Origin: Yamagishiella unicocca
Lineage: Eukaryota > Chlorophyta > Chlorophyceae > Chlamydomonadales > Volvocaceae
Direction: 5' to 3'
Assembly: GCA_003116995.1 (NCBI GenBank)
Contig: BDSL01000012.1
Location: forward strand, 248,001 to 312,000
Length of the DNA: 64,000 nucleotides
Below the pieces are notes generated by a model, which was given only the letters and a program-made list of their open reading frames with translations, searched no databases and was not told the DNA's origin. The translations under genes and the position numbers were made by a program. This document shows, one piece after another, positions 23,001 through 35,000 of this stretch (position 1 is its first letter; every line of letters starts with the position of its first letter).

Positions 23001-26000
23001 TGACCTAGTCTGATCGGGATGGATCCGGGCTGATTTGGTTTTACCCGGGTTGGTTTGGGTTGACCTGACTTGGCCTGGGCAGATGGCGGACAGAGGATAT
23101 CCCGTGAGGCAAGGCGCTTCGCGCAGGCTGGGTCTGGATCAACGGAACCGAAAGGGGCTGCGAGGAAACCCGTGGGAAGAGGCAGGATGCTTTTGTGGGG
23201 CGAAGGAAGTCCGGTAGCGGGGTCGAGGAGAGCGCATAGCTTGGGTCAGGGAGCGAGAGTCAGGGAGTGGCAGTCTTGGAGCGAGAGTCAGGGAGTGGCA
23301 GTCAGGGAGTGGCAATCAGGGAGTGAGAGTCAGGCAGCGGCTGACTGAACCGAGCTCGCGACTGAGAATGGCGCCGCCTGGTCCTCCTGTTTCTCTTCAT
23401 GCAGGCGGCGTACGGCTTCGCGGGGCGGGACGCTGACGTCGTCAGCGGCAGCCGAGTGATGATGCTGCCGGGCAGCACGCGCGTGAACCAAGGACTGCAG
23501 GACGGGCTGTCGGACTGTACGACAGATGTTTGCCCGTTCGCTGTGTCCGTCCCAGGCACGACGGCCAGCGGTGGCGGCTGGGGGCGCCGGGTGCTGGCCG
23601 CTCTTGGCGGCGGCAGCGGCGGCGGCCGCCTGGTTAACGTGGCGCCGCTGGTGTACGGCTTCACCGTCGGCGCCGTCAGCGCCGTCACGCCGTCGCGGTA
23701 CCAGGAAGTGTCGGCGCAGCTGCTGTCGTACCTGGCCTCCAGGGAGGTCCAGCTCACGCTGGCGGCCGACCTGCGGTCAGGCGTTACGTCGTTTCGGCGG
23801 CTCAATCTGAGTGCAGTGCTGGCGGCGTCGCCGGCGCTGCAGCTGAGTCCCCAGCAGGTGGCTGACGTGGCGGCCCTGCAGGACAGGCTGTGGGGCCACC
23901 GTAATGCTGCCCCCGCGTTGAGGCTGGCGGGGGCTGAGCTCACTTGGTGCGTCCGTGCGTTCGTGGGTTGCGGATTGGGCTGGCGAGGGAGCCGCTGTAC
24001 GCGGCACAAAACACAATACAGGGTTGGGAGGTGGGGCGGGGTGCCTCAAAGGCACTCAGCGGAAAGGGACGGGCTGGGTTGCAAGGAAAACCCGTGTGCG
24101 AAAGGGAAACCGGGGTAGGGGGGTGCGCTGGCGTTGACAGCTTGGGACCCCAGTGCCGCAGCGTACCCCACGTGCTGTAGCCCACCCACCCACCCTTACT
24201 CGCCTTCCGCACCCATACCCCGCTGCCATCCCATACCCCGCTGCCCCCTGCACCTGCCGTCGTGACCTCCGCCCCCTGCACCTGCCGTCGTGACCTCCGC
24301 CCCCTGCACCTGCCCTCGTGACCTCCGCCCCCTGCACCTGCCCTCGTGACCTCCGCCCCCTGCACCTGCCCTCGTGACCTCCGCCCCCTGGCACCCGCAG
24401 GCCGCACTTTGACGCAGCCGTGGAGCACCTCCGGACCGGCAGCCCGTACACGTTCTCCGGCCCAAATCGGCCGTACGATGATGACGAGCCGCGGCAGCCG
24501 CCGTCTCAAGCGGTGTCAGACGCGGTGGCGGCGCTGGTGGCGGCACTGCCGGCGGCGCTGGAGACAGCACTGCCCACGGCGGCGGCGCTCCGAGCTGAGT
24601 ACCGAGCATCTGTCGCATACCGGCAGCCGGTGCTCACCGACAGACCCGCGGTGGGTACTCGCCACACACCAGCGTGCCGTACACGAGCGAAACGTGTGGT
24701 GTACGACCAGGGTTGGGTTGGAAGAGGTGTTGTTACACGGGCTTGCACGTGTCATGTCACGCAGCGTGATTCGCCTCCGCACGTTCCGCTTGCGATGAAA
24801 GAAGACGCCCGGCGGCAAGCGCCCCCTTGCCTGGAAAACGCGGCGACCCCCACCCAACCCAACACCCAACCCAACACCCAACACCCAACACCCAACACCC
24901 AACACCCAACACCCAACACCCAACACCCAACACCCAACACCCAACACCCAACACCCAACACCCAACACCCAACACCCAACACCCAACACCCAACACCCAA
25001 CACCCAACACCCAACACCCAACACCCAACACCCAACACCCAACACCCAACCCAACCCAACCCAACCCAACCCAACCCAACCCAATCCCTGTGCCTCGAAA
25101 CAGCCACCACCTAAGCCAGACGATAGCCAGGTGGGGCTGATCGTGGGCCTGACGGTGGGGCTGGGTGTGGGACTGCTGGCGCTGCTGGTGATCTTCGTGA
25201 TGCGCGCTCGCCGCTCGCTGATGCGGCTGCGGAGGCACAGCAGCGACTGCGACGACTCGTCCAACCGCCGAAGTACGGCAACCTACGTCGTACTGGACAT
25301 CCAGGTGCGCTCCTCGTCGTTGCTGTCGCTGCTGGCTCGCCATCGGCCCCGTCGCTCTCTTGACCCCGAAGCTCCGAAACCCTACCCACCCCCTCCCCCG
25401 TACCGAACCGCCCCCCTCTTACCCTCCTCCCCCCTCCCGCCTCTCCCTCGAACCCTCCCGCCTTCTCCCGCGCGTCCTCGCTGTCCCCCAACTGCGCCCA
25501 GGGCCTGTCCGACCCAGGCGTGCCGGATGTGCTTCGCGAGCAGGCGCTGCGTCAGTGCCATGACGTCATCAAGCAGCTCGCTCGGCGCTACAACGGCGCC
25601 ATGGTGCCGCTGCCGCAACACGAGATCCCACTGCCGGAGCGCAGCAACCGACCGGGGCCGTCGGCGGCTCTGCAGGCGGCGCTGGCGGCAGAGCTGGCGG
25701 CCTCGGTGGCGGAGCAGGACGCACTGGCCACGGGTCACTGGCCCACGTCGGGGGACGTTCAGGCCGTCGGGGTTGCCGGCATGGGCGAGGAGTTGGGCGA
25801 AGACGGCGCTGGGTGCGGCCCGGAGAGCGGCCGCGGTCCGCGGTCCAAGCCGGCCTACTGGGTATACGAAAGCAGCTACCTGTCGCTGACCTCGAGGGAC
25901 CTAGACGCACCGCAGCAGGCCGGCGCGGCCGCCACGGTGTTGGAATCGGCGCTGGCCGGCAATGCCAGCTACGGCGGCGGTGACGCAGCTGGAGCGTCTC

Positions 26001-29000
26001 CTCTGGTGACTTCACAGGGCGCCGCCGGGGCGGCGGGGGCGCCGCCGGCCCTGGTGGCTCCTGCTGGAGGCGAGCCCCCAGTCAGGATGGACTCTTCCGG
26101 GCACCTGTCGGCGCGCACGAGGGGGGGCAGCGGCGCCGCGGGGGCGCCGCGGTTGGCTTCCAGGCCTGCCTCGTCGCACGTTGTCAGCCACGGCGTCCCC
26201 AGCAGCCTGCCGCAGACTGACGGCTCCGCCGCTGCGTCGACGGCGCCGGCGGCGCCGACGTCGTACGGCTCCGCCGGCACCGCGCCGGTCCTGGAGTCTG
26301 CGGGTCGGGGCGGTTTCAGAGCGGGCAGCGGCGAGCAGGGGCGTGATACGGGCTCCGGCAGCGGAGCGGGAGGGAGGGCCATCGGTGCGCGGTCTGAAAG
26401 CAATGCCGGAGGTGCGCCTCAGCTGGCGGCATCGCCCACCCCGGCCACCACGCTCGGCAGCAGCGGCGGCGGCGGCAGCGGCATGTTGGGTCCTCTCATC
26501 CGTCGGTCGCTGCTGCAGCCACCCCAGCTCCCCTCTCGTTCGTCGCTGCAGCTGCATCCGGCTGCTACTGCCAGCTCCGCCCTGTGCAAGCCGGGCGTCA
26601 AGGAACCGCTGTCTGCGGGGCACCTGTCGGAGCTGCTACTGCCGCTGCCCGCCGGCGGCGCCGCCGCCATTGCCGCATCAGGCAACATGGCCGCCGGCTC
26701 ACTGAGCAGTACGACCTCTACGCCGCCGGGGCACCAACAGGAACAGCAGCAGCAGAACTCAATGTGCGCCGCGTACCAAAAATTCAGCGCCGAAACCGTG
26801 CGGGTGATGTACGAGCTGGAGACAGCGACGGCGCCGCCGCCGCAGGGTACGGCACTGCCGACGCTGCCGGAGGGTACCGCCGGGGAACTCAGTACCGGCG
26901 GCGAGCCGTGGGGCCCTTCGCCCCTGGGGGACGGCACCGCTGTGGCGCCGCAGACGTTGTTGCGCCGTGGCATGATCTCGGTTCCTACCACACCGCTGCT
27001 CGGGCGCCAGCACGGCTTATCGCCGCCGCGTCTGAGGCCGGTTCCGTACACGCCGCTCGTCGGCGCGTCCTCGTCCTCGCACCACCACCACCAGCAGCAC
27101 CAGCACCCGCAGCAGCAGCCGTCGACGCGTGGTGGAGCGCTGGCGGCGGCGATGGCTGTTGCCAAGGCGGCGGCGGTGGGGTCGATGGTCCCGTCGGCGC
27201 CGCTGCCGATGCGCGTGGCGCTGGTGTTTTCGGCGGTGCACGATGCAGTGTGTTTCTCCGTGCATACACAGGTGGACGGGTTGGGAGGCGGGAGGGCGGG
27301 GTGGGGAGCTCCTGCGCGTCCACCAGATAAGGGCGGCGACATCAATCTCGATGTTTTCGACCGTGTCTTTACTTTGTCCGACCTTTTCAGTTTGATCCTT
27401 TTCAGTTGGACCCTGTTGGTTAACACACCGCCCGCCGTGATCCCCCGGCCGCCGACCCCGCGTGCTCCCGCCCTCCAGGCGATGCTGACTAACTGCCGCT
27501 GGCCGGTGGAGGTTCTGGAGCTGCCCGACTGCCAGCCGGTGGGCATCCGCGTCCGCGCGCTGAACGGGGCCGAGCCGCCCGCGGGAGGGGCTGCCGGCGG
27601 CGGTGGTGGGGCCGGCGGAGGCCAGGCCGACGGCGCCAAGGGCGGGCCCAAGAGTGGCGCCAAGGGCAGCGCCAAGGCCGCTGGCGGCGCCGAGTCTGGT
27701 GGCGGCGGCGTCGTGGTGGCTTCAACGCAGTCGTCCTTCGTCGTTGCATCGCCGTCGCCGTTCAGCCCCTCCGGCGCAGTGGACCGGATGAAGTCCTTGA
27801 TCAGCGGCGGCGTGAAGGGCCGGTCCGGCCGGTTGTTGCGGCCCCTGCCGATATCGCCGCGGCTCGTGGCGCAGACCAGCGTCGGCCACAGCGGCAGGGA
27901 GCCCGACCGGTCCGCCCACTCGGTGAGTCGCTTCGCAGCCAACTCCATCGGCGGTCTCAGCTCGGGCGGCGGCGGCGCTCCACTGCACCTGGCCGCCCAG
28001 GGCCTTGCGCCGCACAACAGCAGCGGCGGTGGACAGCAGCCCGGCGTGGACCCATGGGTCGGCGGCGGCGGCCCGAGCTCCTCCACCGGCTGCTCCCGCA
28101 CCGGCAGCACCACCACCTGGGGGCCGCCGCCCTTCAGCAGCTCCTTCGGGGCACCGGGAGGCCCGCAGCCGGGCAGCGCCGCCGCCGCCATCGGCCTGCA
28201 AGCCGGGCCCTACTCCGGATCCAACATGCCACCCCGCTCGCCGCTTGGCAGGGCCTTCGGCGGCGGCGGCGTTCCTAGTGCGTGGAGTCCTGCGTATGCC
28301 AACCACTTGACCGCCGTGCCGTTCGGCAGCGCCTCTCTGCCGCTGCCCAAGCTGGCAGCCCTGCAGTCCGGAGCCGCTGCGTCGCCGCTGCCGCTGCTGC
28401 CTGGAGGCAGTCGAGCCGCCGCCGCCGCCGCCGCCGCCGGCGGCGGCGGCGGCGGCGGCGGCGCCACGACTCGGCTGATGCCCCGGCCGGGGCGCCACCC
28501 GACGCTCTGGCGGGTGGCCAGCGCCAACACCCCCGACTGCACCGCCGCGCATCCAGCGGATGCGGAGGATGGCCTCGGCGGCGCCGGCGCCGACGGCGCC
28601 GCCAGCGCGTTCTCCACCAGCGACCATGACTTGGATCAGGACCTGGGCAGCCGCCGGCGCTCGCGAGGGGGAGGTGACTCAGCCTCGGGCACCGCGGCAG
28701 CTGCGGCGGAGGCGCTGGCGGATGGTGGCTCCGGGCTCCGGGCTCCCCAGGGCAGCTCGGAGAGGGACATCATGGCCATCGTCCTGGGCACGATGGACTC
28801 GGACGGCAACGGCATGATGCCCGTGGCTCTCGGCGAGGACGGCCTGAGGGAGGTGTGGGGCCTGCCGGATGACTCCCCCGCGGCTTCAGCTGGCTTCCAC
28901 ACCGGCGGCGCCGTGGGCTTGGGCTTCGTGTCGCTGGGCCAGGGCGCAGCTGTGGGTCCGGCGGTGGGGCCGGAGGCGGCGCCGGGCGGCGCGTTCATGC

Positions 29001-32000
29001 GGCTACCAGGCGACGTGCAGCCGGAGCGGGGGCGTCGCGATGGGGGCGGCTGTGCGGAGAGGCCGGTGGCCGCGCCGTACCTGGGTGGTGTGGCCCCTAC
29101 CGAGTGCTCGGGCTCGGCGGGTCGTGACAGCGGCCAGGTCCTCACCGTGACGCAGCTGCCGGTGATACCCCTGAGCATGGGGCAGCAGCAACAGCAGCAG
29201 CAGCAGGGGCCGGCGATAGATTCGGCGTCGTTGGTGGGGAGTGCCGCAGGGCTCATGGTCGCCAGCTTGGACCGCCTCCAGTGCGCGGCCCCCCCGGAGC
29301 CTGACGCGCAGACGTCCATCTCCCTGGCGGTCGTCGGCGCCGCTGGCGGCACCACCAGCCTGCGCGCGTCCGCCAGACATGTGGAGCTGCCGGACCTGTC
29401 CCTCCGAATGGCCGCTATGCACAACAGCGAAGCGGCGGCGGCGGCAGCGGGGGACGGCGGCGGGCCGTGGTTACGGCCCTCGCCTTTCAGGTTGCGAGGG
29501 CCGGTGGCGGAAGGGCTCGAGGGCGACAGTGGCGACTTGGCGGCGGCGGCTGCCGTACACATTGGCCCGATTGCGGCGGCGGCGGGCGCGTCGCGGGGGA
29601 GTAACGGCAGCGTGGGCAGCTGGGGCGTACGGCAGCATCTGGCGGAGATGGCCGCCACAGGGCCTTTGGGTGCCCCGCCGGTCGCGGCGGTGGCAGCAAC
29701 GCCGTACGACATGGTGGGGCAGCAGTACAACAACGATGCGGCGGGGCGGGAACCCAGCGCTGCTGCGACCTCGGCGGCAGCCAACGTGCCGGGCTTGACT
29801 CTCGTGCCTTTTATTCCGTACCAGGTGAGGGAGGCTTGGGCGGCCCTCCTGCTCGCCCCCTCCTGCGGCTCAGGCCCAGCACTCCCTAACTTCCGCCTCC
29901 CTCCTCAATGCCGCCCCAATGCTAGTCGCTGCTTGCTGGTCACCCCCCACGTCCCCGCGATGCCCGGCTCCAACCAACCTCCCCCCCCCTGTGCGCACCC
30001 CTCCCCGTCCCCTCCCGTCCTCCCCCTCCCCTCCCGTCCTCCCCCTCCCCTCCCGTCCCCCCCCTCCCGCCCCCCTCCCGCTCCGGCTCCTCAGCGCTAC
30101 TCCACGGGCGGCCTCCCTTCCCCGGGGCCCCGCCACGGCTCACCCTGCGCCAGCCCGCGGGATGCAGGCCCCCACGTGCCGTCCTTCTCCCCGCCCTTCT
30201 CCATCGTCCCAGTGATGCCGCCAGCGTCCCAGATGTCGGCGCACAGCCTGGCGGCAACCGGCGCGTCACCCTTCAGCGCGGGCCCCACCGCCTGGCTGGC
30301 CCGGCAGCAGGCGCTCCAGCTGGCGCTGGGACAGCGGCCATCCCTGGAGCAGCTGGGGGGGCCCTTCAGCCCCGGGATGCCGGCGCCGGATTACGGACAC
30401 CACTCGATGCCGATGAATATCCTGGATCTGGACGAGCGAGAGGTCGCTACGCCGTACGCCGCCGTCAGCACCAACCTCATCCGGCTGCCCCCGCTGCGGC
30501 AGTCCGCGGGTACCGGCGGAATGGCGGGCGGGATGGGCGCACAAGGGGCGGGTTTCGGTGGCGCCACTGAAACGCCCGGGCCCCCCGCCGGCGCCGCCTC
30601 CAGCCCCGGGGTTCGCAGCTTCGGGCAGCAGGTGGGGCTATACTCCATAGGGGTGTGAAGGGAGAAAAGAGAAGGGGAGGGGAGGGGAGGGGAGGGGGAA
30701 AGACGGTGCTGGCGCGGGCGGTGGGAAGAGGGAGAGGTGATACCCCGTCGTTTTTTACCGGTATTTTTCGAGGGGTGTAGGGTGGTATGAGGTAGGGATG
30801 GGGGTGGACCATACCGGTGGGTAACCCCATGGGGCCCGAGAACCCCAGCCGGGTTTCGGAGCCCAGCGGGCTGAGGTACCGCCCTCCCTGGCGCTGCCCC
30901 GCCACCCGCCGCCACCTCCCCGGTCGCAGGTCCGGCTGACGTTCGAGGCGCTGACGGGTGTTGAGGAGACCGCCGTGGAGGGCCTTACGATCATCTTCCG
31001 TGGCCCGCGGGTCGTGTGCGGCATCAGCACGTGGCAGTACGGCGATGACGAGCAAGGTCTGCACAGCGAGCGTCGGGACGCACTGGACGGCACGGACTGC
31101 TTGCATGACGTACTGGAGGAGCAGGAGGGGGAGGAGGAGGAGGACTGCGTCCAGGGAGGGCACGGCGGCGAGATCGTGGCCTGCCCGCGGGACCCCACCC
31201 TCGACGGCGCCACGTCACTGCCGGAGCGCGTCACAGTCCACGGCGTGTTACCGCCGGCGGCGGCGGCGGCGGCGCTAGGTGGTGGCGGCGGCGCCGCCGC
31301 CGCCATCGCTCGGGCTTTCCGGTCGAGCGAAGCAGGGCCGCGGAATGACGCCGACACCGACACGTACTCCAACCACTCCAACCCGCTCTTCAACGCCGCC
31401 GGCGCCGGCGCCGGCACCGGCGCGGGCAGGAGGATCGAGAGGCCGCCGTACGAGCGGGCGGAGGCGGGGCCGACCAACGCGGCGAAGACGGACGCCGCGT
31501 TACTGCCGTCGCCTGACGGCATCGAGGGCTTCGAGGCGTCGCCAATCAAGCCGTGGAGGTCCTCGGGCGCGGAGGGGGGGCCCATCACCAGCGGTAACGC
31601 CGCCTTGAACGGCTTCCCGACCCCCGATGGCCGTGCCGCCACGGGGCGCGGCTCGGGGAAGCTGTCTCCCTCCGCCAAGCGCTGGCAGCGGCGGCGCATG
31701 CCGGCGCCGCTGCGGCGAGCCCTGGCGATTTGCGAGAGCGGCCAGGGCGGCTTCGTGCTTCTGGATGGCGCCACCTACAGCGCGTCCTCGCAGGAGGCCC
31801 TCCAAGAGCAGTGCATGGTACAACGGTCGTACGAGGGTCGTACGAGGGTCGTACGAGGGTCGTACGAGGGTCGTACGAGGGTCGTACGAGGGTCGTACGA
31901 GGGTCGTACGAGGTCGTACCCATTCGTTGCAGCCGGCTTTTCCGTGCGCCCTGCCTCAGCCCCGACGTCTCTTTGCCGACCTTTGCCGCGTGACGTGCGC

Positions 32001-35000
32001 CGCTGGCGCTCCCACCTGATGACCTGAAAGCACACACCCTTACACCTCCCCACACCCATACACCATACCCCCCCTCCCCGCCCCACGGGTCTTCCTCGAA
32101 ACCCTCCCCTCCCCTCCCCCTCCCCTCCCCTCCCCCGCAGATCCTCCACATGGGTGACTACCTGCTGGCTGGCGTGGAGCCCCCCCTGGACCTCTACCTC
32201 GCCCTGGACTTCGCCCACCTGGCCCGCCTCTGCTACCTGCAGCCCCTCTCCTGCGCCGAGCAGATGAGCCTGGGGCTGCTGTCAGCACCCGTCAACGCCG
32301 CCTCCATCTGCTTCTCGCTGGTGGTGGGCATGCAGACGCTCCTGGCGTGGAACACGGAGGTGGCCAAGGCGGCGCTGGGGGTGCTGCGGGATGCGGTGCT
32401 GCCAGCGCTGCTGCACCACGGGGGCTACCTGGTGGGTGGCTGGGTGGGGGTGGGGGGGTGGCGGGGTGGGTGGCTGGGGGTGGGGGGCTGGCTGGGTGGG
32501 GCAGGGTGAGCAGCACCCCGGGGACAGGGGTGGGGGGAGTTGCAAAAGGGCCCGGCTAATCGACGTGGGAAGTGTAGCTGGCGCATAGGCTTCGGACAAT
32601 ATTCGTGGGGGGCCGGCAGCAGCCCAGGGCGGCAGCAGCCCAGGGCGGCAGTAGCCCAGGGCGGCAGTAGCCGGGGAGGTGGCAGTCCGGAGGCGGCAGG
32701 GCCCGGGGCTGACCGCTGAGCTCTGCGGCGCTGAGCTCGTGGCCTGTGGCTCGGCCGCAGCGTGTTTTGTCCATGTTGGATGAACCGCCGGGAGGGCGTG
32801 GTACCAGCGGGTTGTCGCCCCTCTTGCTGCGCCGCCCTCCTCTGGGACCCCCCCACTGGCTGGTTCCCGCTGCGCCCCTCAACCCGCCCCTCAACCCGGC
32901 CCTAAACCCGCCCCTCGTCTCCGTCCCCCCGCTCACCCCCCTGCTCCCTACAGGTCGAGGACGCCGACGGCCTCCTGCTGACTGCCTTCTCCAGCAGCCG
33001 CTCCGCACTGGCCTGGGCGCTGGAGTGCCAGGAGGAGGCCAAGCACCTGGACTGGTGGGCGGGGATGGGGGGGATGGGGATGGGGGGTTACAGAAAATAA
33101 TCGGGGATGGGGGGGTGTACACAGACTGCCGTACCCCCAACCTGAACTATAACTGTACAACCGTCGCCGTACTCATGTCCGTACACAGGCCGGAGGAGCT
33201 GCTCTGTCACGCGCTGGGCGAGCCAGTGTATGTGGACGACGATCAGGGACCTGGCTCGTACGACGAAGAGGGCCCGGATGGCCTCTACGACACGCAGGGG
33301 ACCCAAGGCGCCGGGCCCGGACGGCACCTGGTGTTCAGGTGTGTGTATGTGTGGGGTTCGAGGGAAACCCGTGGATGTCCGAAAGAAATCGTTTAAAACA
33401 GAAGTTTTGAGATGCATGCGGGAGAACTGGGTTGGGGATACGAAAGCCGAAGGTCGTAATATGACCTTTGGCGGCTAAGCTATATCGGCTACGGCGAGAC
33501 GAAAGGAAGCGAGGACCCCGCGCGACGCACGTAAACGTTTCGCAGAACCGGTTTTGGGCGCTAGCAGGAGAACTGTGGGAGTTGGTGCGCTATGGGAGAG
33601 CGGACATCGCGGCCCGGTCCCAGTCCCAGTCCTAGTCGGAGTCCCAGTCCCGACCCGCCCGAATACCGACCAGATGCGTGAGGAAGCCGGTCATTACCAG
33701 AGAAGGTCCGCGGTCGTCCAGGAGAGGAGGCCGAAGCCGCGCCGCGCCGCCATGGGGGACGCGAAAGCCCAGACGCAGGTCCCGACGCCCGCAGACAAGA
33801 ACGCAACGACTAGCAAAAAACTACCAGAACAGAGGCCCAACCCAGCGGCGGAACTCACCTGACCAGGGCCCAGAGCGGGTGGGGAAGGCGGTCGACGCGA
33901 AGCATGCGGGCAAGGGGCAGCAGGGGGCGTTAGGAACAACATCCAGGCGCGGAGCGGGTGGACAGGGGTCAAAGCAACGAAGAGGCCCCAGCGGCGCGGC
34001 GAAAGAGGCGGAGGCAGGAAAGGGGAGGACGGATATACGGGGAGATGGGGACGCGGGCTGGTACGGCGGCGTACGGCGTTGTACGGCGGAGGCCTGTATG
34101 ACGGAGGGAGGAAGTGAGAAAATATGGGGCGTGAAGATGCGGGACAGGGGGGCAAGGCTAGCAGGCGAGGAGACGGGATACCGGGGGGAGGCAGTGCGCG
34201 GTCCGGGCTGGTCGGATCCCCACAGCACTGCCACAGCGAGGACGGCGCCGCCACAGTGCGACGCCGGCGGCTAGGGACGCGGGGGAGAGCGGCGGTCCGG
34301 GCGGGGAGGGGGAGAAGGGGCTGTGGGAGGAGACAGTGTGCGAATGGCGGGTGCGCGGGTGGGCGAAGGGGCGGGGGGGCGGAGAGCGTGGCGTCGGGAA
34401 CAGTTTCCTAGGGGTGTTGCGGTCGCGGTTGGGGGGGTGTTGGGGGCGTGGAGGGGGCGGAGGGGCTAGCGCGGGATGAGGTGCGGAGGGAGGGAGGGGG
34501 CGCGGAGGGAGGCGTATTACAAGTGCGGGGTACGCTGGGGCGACGGCGGCGGGCGCGGGCCGCCGGGACGGCGGCGGGGCGCCGGGGCTGGGTGCTGCGG
34601 CTGCGGTGGCTGCTGGACGCTGTATGTGTGGGGGGGGGGCCAGAAAAACCGTTGATGCGAAAAGGACAGGATATTTGGCGCATGGCCGGCGGGCACCTAT
34701 TTGTGGGCGCATGCTGGAGCACGGGGGGGGGGAGTTGGTGGGGGGCTGGGTGGGGAGGGGATGTGGTCGGGGTCGGGTTGGGGTTTGGGGGTTGGGGGTT
34801 GGGGGTTGGAGCCACAGGAAGGGTTGTGTGTGTGGGGGTGGAGGATCAGAGCGGTGCTGCAGCGCGTACCGGTAAGTACCTGCATACCGAGGATGGGGGT
34901 GGGACTGCGACGAGGCGCGGGGCGTTGCATTCGTGCCCCGGCCTGCCAAGTGACCTGCCTTCTGCGCCTCTGCCCTCGCTCGCTCGCCCCCGCTGCAGGG

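Noticed and set aside
24849..25086. CCCAACA array as an interstitial telomere
   Set aside because: Green-algal telomeres are TTTTAGGG or TTTAGGG. The heptamer TGTTGGG does not match, and the array is a plain intronic microsatellite.
26419..28191. 590-codon minus-strand ORF opposite the receptor exon
   Set aside because: It is a shadow of Gly/Ala/Ser-rich plus-strand codons. The plus strand carries the domain motifs and splice-consistent exons.
33356..33372. GGGTTCGAGGGAAACCC as a tRNA B-box (SINE promoter)
   Set aside because: The B-box match is partial and no A-box or cloverleaf is present upstream.
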